Assembly: GCA_030159075.1 (NCBI GenBank) | Contig: BROG01000030.1 | Coordinates: forward strand, 186,001 to 250,000 | From: Atrina japonica | Lineage: Eukaryota; Mollusca; Bivalvia; Pterioida; Pinnidae | Length of the DNA stretch: 64,000 bases | Direction of reading: 5' to 3' | Shown here: positions 41,015 through 51,290 of the stretch, piece after piece | Numbering within the stretch: position 1 is the first letter of the stretch | How the letters are laid out: each line of letters starts with the position of its first letter | The notes under the pieces: generated by a model | Told to the model about the DNA's origin: nothing | Seen by the model: only the letters and a program-made list of their open reading frames with translations | Database searches by the model: none | Position numbers and translations under genes: made by a program

Positions 41015-41320
41015 ATGGATAACTCATCCGACATGGAGATGCAACCTGAAGAGAGAAACATACGAATCATTCTGACACAGAGGACACGTATTGTAGTAAG
41101 GCCACGCAGCCCAATCAATTCTGGTAGGACCCCTGTGACACCGACTACACAACACCAGGAACCACCTAGACCTGTCCCTTCACTTCCAGTACCTGTACAA
41201 TACGTACTAGCTCAGGAAGCATTAGCCAATCTTCGACAACATAAGGCCGAGATAAATCGACTGATGATAGAAAAAGAAAGAGAAGTTCGGCGTTGGCGAC
41301 GTCTACTCGACAGATATTAG
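41015..41320 (+). CDS. small element protein 5 (101 aa)
   Basis: Begins MDNSSDMEMQPEERNIRI. The middle is Pro/Thr-rich (RPRSPINSGRTPVTPTTQHQ, PRPVPSLPVPVQ) and the end is a basic helix (LRQHKAEINRLMIEKEREVR then RWRRLLDRY). No family recognised; it may be a nucleic-acid or protein adaptor. The promoter (CRE plus TATA) and the histone-type stem-loop 36 nt past its stop make this the best-bounded small gene in the element. It lies alone at the right end, transcribed outward, opposite to the polymerase block. Confidence 0.72.
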   Translation: MDNSSDMEMQPEERNIRIILTQRTRIVVRPRSPINSGRTPVTPTTQHQEPPRPVPSLPVPVQYVLAQEALANLRQHKAEINRLMIEKEREVRRWRRLLDRY

Positions 41321-41356
41321 AGTCTCTCTCTTATTCAGCTTTTCGGAGCAATCAAC

Positions 41357-41396
41357 GGCCCTTTTAAGGGCCACCCAACTTATTCGGAAAGAAACC
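41357..41396 (+). terminator. histone-type mRNA 3' stem-loop 5 with downstream element
   Basis: CAAC-GGCCCTTTTAAGGGCC-ACCCAAC at 41357-41372, then CGGAAAGAAACC at 41385-41396. The loop is TTTA rather than TTTC; both loop forms occur in known metazoan histone messages. Confidence 0.88.
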
Positions 41397-41536
41397 TTCA
41401 CTAAAGGTATGCAGGGTTTGTGTTATTCTGTAGTGACTACACATTACTTAGTCCCGTATATTCAACATTAAATTTTATTTGTGTTTTTTGTGTTTTTGTT
41501 GTATTCACTTCATTAGATAAAAGTCTAAATATAGTA

Positions 41537-41841
41537 AGTCATGTGACTAGAGAGAAGTTCAGTTCAGCCTGTGAAAACTCATTTGAGATCCGAAGCTCGA
41601 GGTGTTAACATCATAAGAAAAAAACACTACTTTTAGCATAGGGTGAGTGTTTCATTTTTTATTAGATAGGGCTAGATTATTTTCCATGCACTAAAAATAG
41701 AATTATCTCCAAAAAAAAGTCACATGACTAGAGTATAGGTTCAGTTAGACCTCTGAGAGCTCATTTGCGATCCGAAGCTCGAAGAGTTAACATCGTCAGA
41801 AAACCACTACCAGCATAGGGTGAGTGTTTGAATTTTTATTA
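41537..41841 (+). repeat. internal ~110-bp conserved motif, two right copies
   Basis: Copies at 41537-41662 and 41719-41841 begin GTCA(C/T)(A/G)TGACTAGAG, contain CTCATTTG(A/C)GATCCGAAGCTCGA and GTTAACATC, and end CATAGGGTGAGTGTTT. They are inverted relative to 30790-30905. The intervening and following bases (to 42010) hold no gene. Confidence 0.8.
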
Positions 41842-42010
41842 CCATAGGTTTAGTGTTTATCGTATGAAACATGTACAAACAATATCTCAGAAAAAAAAAA
41901 TTAGGTAACTTCATTACTTATCACTTAATTATGCTATCAGGGAAATACCCTATCATCTAATCAATGTTCATTCACTCTAGACCTTAAAGGCCCATCACTA
42001 TACATTTACT

Positions 42011-42734
42011 CTACAAGTCTTAGTACAAGCTTGAGTCGAGCTTGGCCTACAGCTTCTCGCGCTTGCGCACTTGAAACAGGACTCTCGCAGACTAACTCAA
42101 AGTGACGAGCTCGGCCTACCGCTTCTCGCACATGCGCACTCTCACCGACGGTGGCGCCACCAACTACTAGTTTCACCGACGGTGGCGCCACCAACTACTG
42201 GTTTCACAAACCTGGAAAAACCCAAAGTTTCGGTTCTAAAAATAGATTCACTCTCATCTCAAAACTGGAAAAACCCAAAGTTTCGGTTCTAAAAATAGAT
42301 TCACTCTCAGCTCAAAACTGGAAAAACCCAATTTCTCTCTCTTACCGTCGACTTCTCGCGAACTCACGTGACCTCTCGTGACTTCTCGTGACCCCAACCT
42401 CTTGTAACGAAGGCTCTCATTGGCTCCTTAGCCAAGATGGCCGCCCCCACAACCTTCCACTTCCGCTCATAAACACGCCTCCAAGCTCAACGATTGGCTC
42501 TTTCTCCTTATTGCCATGACAACATGACCTCACTTCCGGTATGACGCACTTCCGGTATAACCTCACTTCCGGTATGACGCACTTCCGCTTATGACGTCAC
42601 AGGCGGCTCCATGGCGGGCATTTGAATTGACCAATCAGAACCAGCATTCTGATGACGTCATCAAACAGCGCCACTGGTGGCGCCCCCTAGCGGCGAAAAT
42701 TCAAATGCCCGCCATGGAGCTGCCTATTACTACT
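42011..42734 (-). repeat. right terminal inverted repeat of the Polinton-like element
   Basis: The reverse complement of the left repeat. It is about 130 bp longer because AAAACTGGAAAAACCCAAAGTTTCGG with its flanks, and a CTTCTCGC segment, occur twice. It has the same terminal palindrome, TGACGTCA words and CACTTCCGGTATGACG words (four copies at 42530-42590). Confidence 0.9.
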
Positions 42735-42740
42735 ATTATT

Positions 42741-45099
42741 ACTGAAAGATCGTATAACATAGATGTTAATTGGTGGGAAGTATCTCACCGAACACAGCAT
42801 AAATTCATTTTTGGAAATTAAAAAATATTTCTGTGTATTTACTTTAACCACTTTCAAGATAAAAAGATAAAAGCAAAAACATGTATTAGTGCATTAGGAC
42901 CAGGTGTGGGAAAGGAGTCACCGTCCTCTGTTAGCATGCCACACCCGTCGCATGTTTCATCGAAACCTCTAGAGCTCAGTGAAAAGGTCACTTTCGTTGA
43001 ACTTGTCAGCAGTTACTTTTACATATGACTGGCGAAAGGGCGTCACTGTCTGTGGTCGTGCTAATGAATACTGCCTAATATTCCTGAACGGGTTCTTCAT
43101 ATAATTTAAGAAGATCCTCATATCGAAAATAAAACTTATTATATTTATAATTATAATTAATTGTATTATACTTGTAATTGTACATCACATGTATCTGGAA
43201 CTGGGAAATACTGAAATAATAATACTAAAAAAGACTCCCTTAGAGGATATGGGGACACACACCTATTCAGTAATTTTCTAAGGTTTGGAAGCCCGGAGAG
43301 ATATTAACAAGACGAGAACATGAGGCCATTCTGAAGGTTCCAGACAGTATATTATGACCTATTATGACCGCGTGATTTCGTTCTGCGTCTGACATTTTAG
43401 CAGTAGCCTATATTTGTGTTTTCATTTAAAACTTTCAGAACATTTCATTCAATTTACATATATTTTTCAATTATATTTCTAAGTGTCAAAGTATCAATTG
43501 TATCTATTAATATCGGTAATTGCTTTGTCGCTCCAACTATATTTGTAAATTAGACTTATACTTAAGTGGCACCTGCCACAGACTAATCCTGCAGTATGGA
43601 CAGGTGAGACATCTTTGTTAGTTAATTGAATTATAGCTCCAAAGGATTAAATATCAATATCAGACTATAATTATTACTTGTAAATATTTTAAACATAATA
43701 CCAAAGTTATAATGCTCAAGACGATATCGTTTCTGTCAATTAGACTTCATCAGTTGAGCTCCAATTTGAAAAGTATGTGTATTTTCTAAAAATAAAATAG
43801 TATCATACAAGGCCAAATAATATCTCTAAAAGTATAGCCGAAATCCGTCTAAGAGTAACAAATGTCATCAGCGTCGGAAGCAAATTGAAAGTGGGGGCTA
43901 AACCAACTTAAAACACATACACACGCCAGAAACGTCTATGCCCTATGTCTATATTTGCAAAAAAGGGGGGGGCTAGCCACACACACACACACACCCCGGT
44001 TCCGACGCCTATGACTGTAAAAAATGACTATCTTAGCTTTAGATAATTTTCGAATTTAAATAGTGTTAACAGTGCCAAATATTACTTTAGTATAAGATGA
44101 TCAGCTGGTACCGGAATACCAGGTACTAGGTTTATGTATACCCTCGGGGATTCAAACGGTCCACCAGCAACGACCTAGTGGTTATAAATATTATAAACAT
44201 AATACCAAAGCATTATGCTCAAGACGATATCGTTTCTGCCAATTACACTTCATCAGTTGAGTTCCAATTTGAAAAGTATGTGTATTTTCTAAAGATAAAG
44301 TGGTAACATACAGATTATAATAATGCCATATATATTTTGTACATTTTCACTTTTAGGTTAGTAAGTTAGGATTTTAGAATTGTACACGGAACATACCGGT
44401 GTGATTTAGGAAGATCCTGAACAAAATAAAAGTTAAGAAAATTTATACAACTTACGTCCTCATTCACACGATTATCAAAATTAACAGCGGTGACATAACT
44501 ATCCTTCAAAAGTATCACATAGATAAATTGATTAACGCCCAACACGAGGGGCAATGGTTAGATAGAAATTAAAAATTGTAGATTTATTTCTTTTCATATA
44601 CTTTAACTACTTTCAAGTTAAAAAGATAAAAACAAAAACAAGTACAAAGTTTTGGTATTCTCCTTCCAGTTTGATAAACAACGACTCTAGATAGAACAGC
44701 AGCTACAGCCTTTATAGGAATGGGGTCTCTTGATGAGAAATACAAAAGTAGGTGACTAAATATTGATGTTTTCATCTTCCTTTCCTGTTCTGAATATCTA
44801 TACACAGTGCATTTTCCCTCCCTGATTCACTCTCTTCTTTTTCGTCTTTTTGTTTTTGGTTTATTTGGTACAGGGCAACCTGTTTCCTGTTTCGAATTCA
44901 TCGTTGTCTATAAACTTTTTATTTGATGTCGCCATGTATGTCACGCAATGTCATCTTACTTCTGATAGAGACCCACTGAAAGTTTTGTATTCCTTTCAAA
45001 TTACACTCGTATTACTCGCTGCTCACAAACAAAGCAACATACAAAAGTATAACTTATAGGAACGTAATATCTATACATAAGCATGAGTTTAAAACAGTA

Positions 45100-45146
<47 letters not shown>

Positions 45147-45376
45147 ATAGGGGCAAATATGTTCTGTACTTACCTTAAAGATGTAAGTGTAGCTGACGAG
45201 GTTGAAAACAGGTAGATTCTATCTATGTGCAGTTAAACCCGTCATAGAACTTAGTCTATTTAATTTTGAACAATGTTATTTTATCGTGAAAACTGTAAAA
45301 TGCATCAACTTACAAGTTTATAATAAGAAATTATAGGACTTTAAAAAGTAAAAGTTAAGAGGTCAAAATTAAATGT
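42741..45376. other. right part of unit B; includes the LINE empty site
   Basis: No gene. ACAGACTAAT at 43578-43587 is uninterrupted and marks the pre-insertion state of the LINE site. A ~130-bp block with CATAATACCAAAG and CTCAAGACGATATCGTTTCTG occurs at 43690-43820 and again at 44195-44320, separated by a GGGGGGG/CACACA-bearing stretch absent from copy A. A GT/GA microsatellite lies at 45100-45143. Confidence 0.75.
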
Positions 45377-45699
45377 CTGGAGGATACTAGAACGAAATTC
45401 TTCCCCGATTGTAAGTAAACTTTTTGCTGATCCAACCTTCTTTTGAGAAGGATAATCAATATGATTTACTAGCGGATCAGGCCTACTAGACGTATTTTCA
45501 CGTCTGGACGCAGAAAATGCTTCTACGGGCTTCCATTAGATGCGTGAAACACGACCCCCCTAATGCAATATTACCTCACAATTAATCCAGCACTTGAAAT
45601 TTTGTGTAGTGAGCAGGGACAGCGTACCCCTAAAGTTGATAAAATAGTTGTAAAACCTTTCATTTTTCATTTTTAAAAACAAATTTACCAAAATTTTGG

Positions 45700-45985
45700 C
45701 GCCTTGCTCCGCTCGGCGAATGAATTATAAATTTACACACTCAAATTATAAATTCTCAGTCTGCTTTGGATGATGTATGCATTGCAACACAATATATATG
45801 ATTTTATTCCATCTGCCTAAAAAATATATATCTTTTAAGTCTTAAATTCTATTTTAAATTTCTAGATCCGCCACTGTTGTATATATTTATTGCGTAATCA
45901 AAAGACACATGAAAACATTTTTTTACTGGCAAAAACATATTCATAACCAACCCCCCCCCCCCCAATTTTGGTTTGCTTCCTTTAG

Positions 45986-46065
<80 letters not shown>

Positions 46066-47430
46066 ACGTCTACCATACTGATTTTTTTTTTGCTCAGGAG
46101 ACTAGATCACGAGTTATCGCCCTTCATTCACAATTACATTAAAAAGGGTAAGCGTGACCTCCCCAAAACTGAAAATCCTGGTGTCTGTGACTTGACTGTA
46201 CTTTTTGTGCTGGACTTAGTGGGAAGACAGTATAAATGGAAACTTTATGATGAAATGTAATGATTTGACCAAAAAATACTAGTACATTGAATTATGATAA
46301 AATCCAGGAAAAGAAATTGTTGTTTTGTGCCCTTTAATTGTGGCAATTGATACATACAACAGTTGTGGATGCAGAAAAAACTTAAAAGGTGGGTGTTTTT
46401 AGGCTAGTGACAGAAAATTATACCTAATCGTGCAATACATACATCATCAAAAGATGACTGATGATTCAAAGTTGGAGTAGTATAAATATATAATTTATTC
46501 GCCGAGCGGAGCGAGGCGCTAACAATATTGGGAAATTTGTTTTTAATTGGTGACATAAAATTATACCTATTTGTGATGCAATGCAAACATCAACAAAAGC
46601 AGACTGAGGATTCAAAGTTGGAGTAGGTGTAAATTTAGAATTTATTCCTTGAGCGGAGTGAGGCGCGAAAATTTTGTGAATTTGTTTTTAATTTGAAAGT
46701 TGGAGTAATGTAAATTTATTCACCGAGCGGAGCGAGTCGCGAATTTTTTTTTTTTTTTTTTGGGGGGGGGGGGGTAGTTTTTAATTCGATGACATAAAAT
46801 TATACCTATTTGCGATGTTATGCACATATAATTTATTCGCCGAGCGGAGCAAGGCGCAAAAAAATTGGGAAATTTGTTTTTTATTTTCCGACTTTTATAG
46901 AAAAATTAAGGGTTTAACAACTACTTTATAAACTTTATGGACACGGTCTTCCTGATTACGTCACGTGATTTTAATTGTTGGATTAATTGTCAGGCAATAT
47001 TCATTAGGGTCGTGTTTTATGCATTTCATAAAAATAATTTTGTTTTTCTCATTTGAGAGTCTGAACAAGCGAGAGAACTTAGTTACAACCAAGAAAAGAT
47101 CACCAGCCTTCCACATGTAAACTGGGAAACTTTCTCACAAAAATAATCCTGAATTCCAGCGGGACTCGAACTTGCGCTGACAGGAAGTGAGACTTCATGA
47201 TTTAAAGCACGATGCCCTGACCACTCAGCCCCTACATACTGAGAAAACCGTCAAACGAGAATATTTTACCGATATGTAGGACAGATACAACACATTATAC
47301 AAAGTCCATAGTCCAAGTCCATAAAATCCCAAATACACAGACAAAGCCTGGTTGGATCCAGGATTTCGAGTTAGAGGAATGTAAGAGTATATACTTGTTT
47401 TCGCCGAACGTAGCGAGTCGCGAAATTTTT
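45700..47430. repeat. CGCCGAGCGGAGCGAGGCG repeat cluster
   Basis: Variants of TTCGCCGAGCGGAGCGAGGCGC are near 45705 (inverted), 46498, 46652, 46722, 46832 and 47400. They are usually followed by AAAATT.TG.GAAATTTGTTTTTAATT and GACATAAAATTATACCTATTTG.GATG, and by GATTCAAAGTTGGAGTA. The arrangement is a broken tandem array with one inverted member. TA/TG microsatellites (45987-46063) and T/G homopolymers (46748-46772) lie within it. No gene. Confidence 0.8.
47060..47262 (-). mobile_element. tRNA-derived SINE
   Basis: The minus strand from about 47256 reads GGGGCTGAGTGGTCAGGGCATCG, with a box B-like GTTCGAGTCCC at 47161-47171, then the body with AAAGTTTCCCAGTTTACATGTGGAAGG. Same family body as the SINE at 58792. 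It is better preserved than the 11270-11630 remnants. Confidence 0.75.
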
Positions 47431-47531
47431 GATGGACCTAATTTAAAAGCTCTGGGAAGAAATTTTTCTGAATTCGAGAAGTGATGTTAATACAAAATAA
47501 AATTTTGTATGTGAAAAATGTGGGGCATTAG

Positions 47532-47536
<5 letters not shown>

Positions 47537-47602
<66 letters not shown>
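47537..47602. repeat. TG microsatellite
   Basis: A long uninterrupted TG run. The poly-His/Thr frame across it is an artefact. An ATT-rich run follows at 47925-48022. Confidence 0.95.
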
Positions 47603-47604
<2 letters not shown>

Positions 47605-47987
47605 CTTTCCTTTTTTGTACTTAAATTGATATAAAATAACAACAACAACAAAATAATGCAAACATAAAAATTCCCAAAGTTATATTTATTTCATGAAAAT
47701 TGTTTGAAAACCCTAAGTTTGTCACTTTTTCACTTGCAATCGATTAATTCTATTTACTATTTGTATATTGCATACGACACTGAACCCGACCTTTATTTTA
47801 TAGGAATATAAGATTTTTTTATGTTTGACTCTTATTTGTTATTTTACATCAAGTACAAGTAGTAAAAGTATAAAAAATCGAATTTTTTCTTTTTCTTTTT
47901 TTCTTTTTCTTTTTTATTCATCTATTATTATTATTAATATTATTGTTATTATTATTTTTATTATTATTATTATTACCATCATTATTA

Positions 47988-48022
<35 letters not shown>

Positions 48023-48754
48023 GGTAAACATAACCCCTTCAAGGAAAAGAAACATCTACAGGGATATCATGCATATGTTAGGCTAAATTATTATTTGGAC
48101 AGCGGAGAACCCACTTGGGCCACCAAAGACCAAAAAGGACCAAAACTTGGTATACATCTAAATATTGTCTTCTCATGAACCAGTGATCAGATGTCTTTTA
48201 AAATTTATATGCAAGATTGTAAAGCATCTAAAAAGTTTGCAAATGAAAACAAAATGGACTACATTTATTTCAATTTTTTTTAACTCTGTCTTGATTTTGA
48301 TATCATAAAACAGAAAAGAAATCAGGAGCATCTAGGAAAATACAGAACATAGCTCTCCAATGAACAGTTGTTTAACTGGTATGATTTTCATAAGTTTAAT
48401 TCGATCTGTTTTTCTTTTGTTAACACATCAACAAAAATTATAAATGTTCATCAAAGTGCATTTCCTGAAAGAAGGGTCGGGTGGGCGCTCAACATAAAAA
48501 ACAGAATGGCCTAATTTTCTGGCATCTTTCTCAAATCAGACGGAGAAAAATCTTATGACAATTTTATAATTGCTCCGAGCGAGATGGATTTGTTGACAAT
48601 TATTATTATTTTGTTGTTGTTGATTTTATTCCTAACACTTAACGAATTTGTCCAACGAATAAAAATCTCAGATACCAAAGTATAAATCTTTAGGATGTCC
48701 ACGATATAGGTACAAATCTGGTAAAAAAGGACAAACATAGACCCCTTGAAATTA

Positions 48755-48990
48755 AGAGGTGAGATCAGGTGCCATGGAGGAGTAAGCATTCCCTGTCGAC
48801 CGTGCAGTCAGTCAAAATGAAATACGTGAGGAACGAATCCTCGTCACAATTGGTACAGACGTCTCAAAAGTCACTTAGTGAAGCAGAGCAACCGCAAACA
48901 AGACTACTTAGTATCATACCGACCAAAAATTTGCTTAACGTTGACTTCAAACGCGGTTTTCAATACAAGTTTTTAAATTGTGTCAAATAA
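48755..48990 (+). repeat. single copy related to the 15236-15845 minisatellite
   Basis: GAGGTGAGATCAGGTGCCATGGAGGAGTAAGCATTCCCTGT matches the leader and unit start at 15211-15260. The stretch that follows (to about 48990) differs from the minisatellite. The flanks, 47610-48750, show no supported gene. Confidence 0.65.
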
Positions 48991-50142
48991 AATGTATGGC
49001 ATTATAAGTCTAAGTTCCGTATAGAGCATTGTATGGATCAATATTTTATATGAATTACAGGTATCAATACAGTTCGGTATATTTTCAGTCACAGGTTGCG
49101 TTTATTTTATATTGGAATATTCACTGTCATTCATTTAAGTACAAATTGTCGTCTTGGGTTTATTTTCGTTGATATCGGTTACCCACGAAAATTACGAAAT
49201 TAAATTTTCAACGAAATTTTATGATCTTACATACGTATTTTCAGTACGATTTTTGACGATTTATCTTAAAATAGGATAGTAATAGATACTTTTAAATTTA
49301 ATAATTTAATTCAAAATTAATAATTTAAGGACAAATATATGAATTTTGAGCATTTTCATTTTTAATTAACAATACATCCAGTATTAGACTCTGGTAACTT
49401 AAAATTACACCTAAAATTTATTTCCTTTCCATGATTTTTGTATCAATACTGTTTAGGAGTTTAATTACATGTAATGTAGATGATCATACCAATTTATTTA
49501 TAAAAAGTTTTGAAGTAACATCAACAATGTATGGCAAGTACAAGCATTAACTGGAATTTTTCTTAACAGCAAGGTAATTGATGAATTGTTTCGCTCATTA
49601 TCGACGATATGAGTGATGATGGTGTTTAAAATGATTTTAATATATTGTCGTCTGCTAGATGAGCTCCAATGTTTAATCAACACAATTTGAAGACGACATA
49701 GCGTCGTATAATTCAAAATCGGAATCATTTTCTATTCAAATGGAGGCAAAAAGTCGACAAACATGATGATACTCACTTCCAAGTTGTTATTTCGTAAAGC
49801 ATATTTTATTCCAGATCAGCGTGTTGCACTTTACGGCTATGCACTTTAATTCATTTGCATTTTAGGTAATCTACTAATTAGTTTTTCAGATAAACTAATT
49901 ACAAAATGTTTCCTTCGCGCGTTTTACTGGAATGTAAAGAGAGACGTATTTAAGAAGTATTACTGGCAGTCGTATATTTTGACGATTAGGTAGGACATTT
50001 CTACAGTCGTTGACTTCTGAAATAAACCACCCTTTTCACATTAATATGACTGCAGAACATGCGACTCATTACAAATAAATATGGTAAAAACTTTCCGAAG
50101 ACGAAAGGTGTAGGTCCAGTATCAAAGTGGCTATTTTCGGGT
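48991..50142. other. no gene seen
   Basis: AT-rich. A fragment near 49160-49220 shares TTTTCGTTGATATCGGTTACCC...AACGAAATT with the MITE-type repeats. A minus-strand frame at 50001-50255 has a non-random look but no recognisable family or splice context. Confidence 0.4.
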
Positions 50143-51290
50143 CTTATTTCTACATCAGTTGAACAGAGAGTCCAAAACTTGGTAGTGTTCAATGGCCTCA
50201 TGAAAAACAAACACAGGCCTTCTCGGTGACAGCATACGGTACCAGGGAGTGTCAAATATGGTAATTATTCAGATGAATTATAGGATGACGTTTTAGTGTG
50301 GAAGCGTAAACAGTTCCCGTTCCTACAAAAGTTCTAAAGTATATATTTTTTCAAAGATGTTCGTGAATTTCTTTTTGCTTATTATATAATGATTTTGACA
50401 ACTGGGATTCGTTGCATTGTTTAAAAAATTGCATCCCAATAAAGACACACGGGTGAAAAATACTATAGCATCTAAGACCGTATTGTATTATGTTTTTCTT
50501 ATTAACTACATAAAGAAATTGGTTTTAGTTTAAAGTAAATTTAACTTTGTTGAACTCATCTAGTAATAACCTTTGACTTTACTACATACAATCTAATGTG
50601 CGTTTGTTCTAAAACTTCGAAAATTGATACCAACTTACAAAGTACATGTAGGACATACCAAAAATTACCAAGTGATGTTCTGAATGTTGAATAGTTTATC
50701 AGCAATACTTATTTCTACATCAGTTGAACAGAGAGTCCAAACCTTGGTAGTGTTCAATGGACATACTGTGCTACATTCTCATGAAAAACAAACACAGGCC
50801 TTCTCGGTGACAGCATACGGTACCAGGGAGTGTCAAATATGGTAATTATTCAGATGAATTATAGGATGACGTTTTAGTGTGGAAGCGTAAACAGTTCCCG
50901 TTCCTACAAAAGTTCTAAAGTATATATTTTTTTCAAAGATGTTCGTGAATTTCTTTTTGCTTATTATATAATAATTTTGACAACTGGGATTCGTTGCATT
51001 GTTTAAAAAATTGCATCCCAATAAAGACACACGGGTGAAAAATACTATAGCATCTAAGACCGTATTGTATTATGTTTTTCTTATTAACTACATGAAGAAA
51101 TTGGTTTTAGTTTAAAGTAAATTTAACTTTGTTGAACTCATCTAGTAATAACCTTTGACTTTACTACATACAATCTTATGTGCGTTTGTTCTAAAACTTC
51201 GAAAATTGATACCAACTTACAAAGTACATGTAGGACATACCAAAAATTACCAAGTGATGTTCTGAATGTTGAATAGTTTATCAGCAATAC
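50143..51290 (+). repeat. recent tandem duplication of ~570 bp
   Basis: CTTATTTCTACATCAGTTGAAC at 50143 recurs at 50708. The two units (50143-50707 and 50708-51290) are nearly identical to the end at ATCAGCAATAC. The second has about 19 extra bases (CATACTGTGCTACATTCT) near 50760. Non-coding. Confidence 0.9.

Larger units (their letters stand above)
29468..42734. mobile_element. Polinton/Maverick-like element, 13,267 bp
   Basis: Bounded by ATTATT duplications at 29462-29467 and 42735-42740; copy A has the empty site once at 18870-18875. The ends are AGTAGTAATAGGCAGCTCC and its inverse, so the element starts AG and ends CT. A 6-bp target duplication, AG...CT ends, long inverted repeats and a protein-primed-type PolB are Polinton marks. 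The large genes form one minus-strand block (40471 down to 33507). Small genes with histone-type 3' stem-loops flank it. I found no integrase, FtsK/HerA-like ATPase, cysteine protease or double-jelly-roll capsid, so the copy is either non-autonomous or from a divergent lineage. Confidence 0.9.
26414..45376 (+). repeat. tandem segmental duplication, copy B
   Basis: Starts CGGTTTGTTGGCATGTCG and ends AGGTCAAAATTAAATGT, matching copy A in order and orientation. Without the Polinton-like insert and its target duplication it is about 5.69 kb. Differences from A are an extra hairpin unit near 27400-27600, a shorter interval before the CpG-rich block, an internal partial duplication at 43690-44310, and a deletion near the right end. 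Confidence 0.92.

Noticed and set aside
45849..46142. Frames over the TA/TG run, and 47443-47661 over the TG run
   Set aside because: Dinucleotide repeats read in both frames on both strands; no coding evidence.
50001..50255. Minus-strand 84-aa frame
   Set aside because: No family, no splice context, and most of it overlaps the non-coding tandem duplication.
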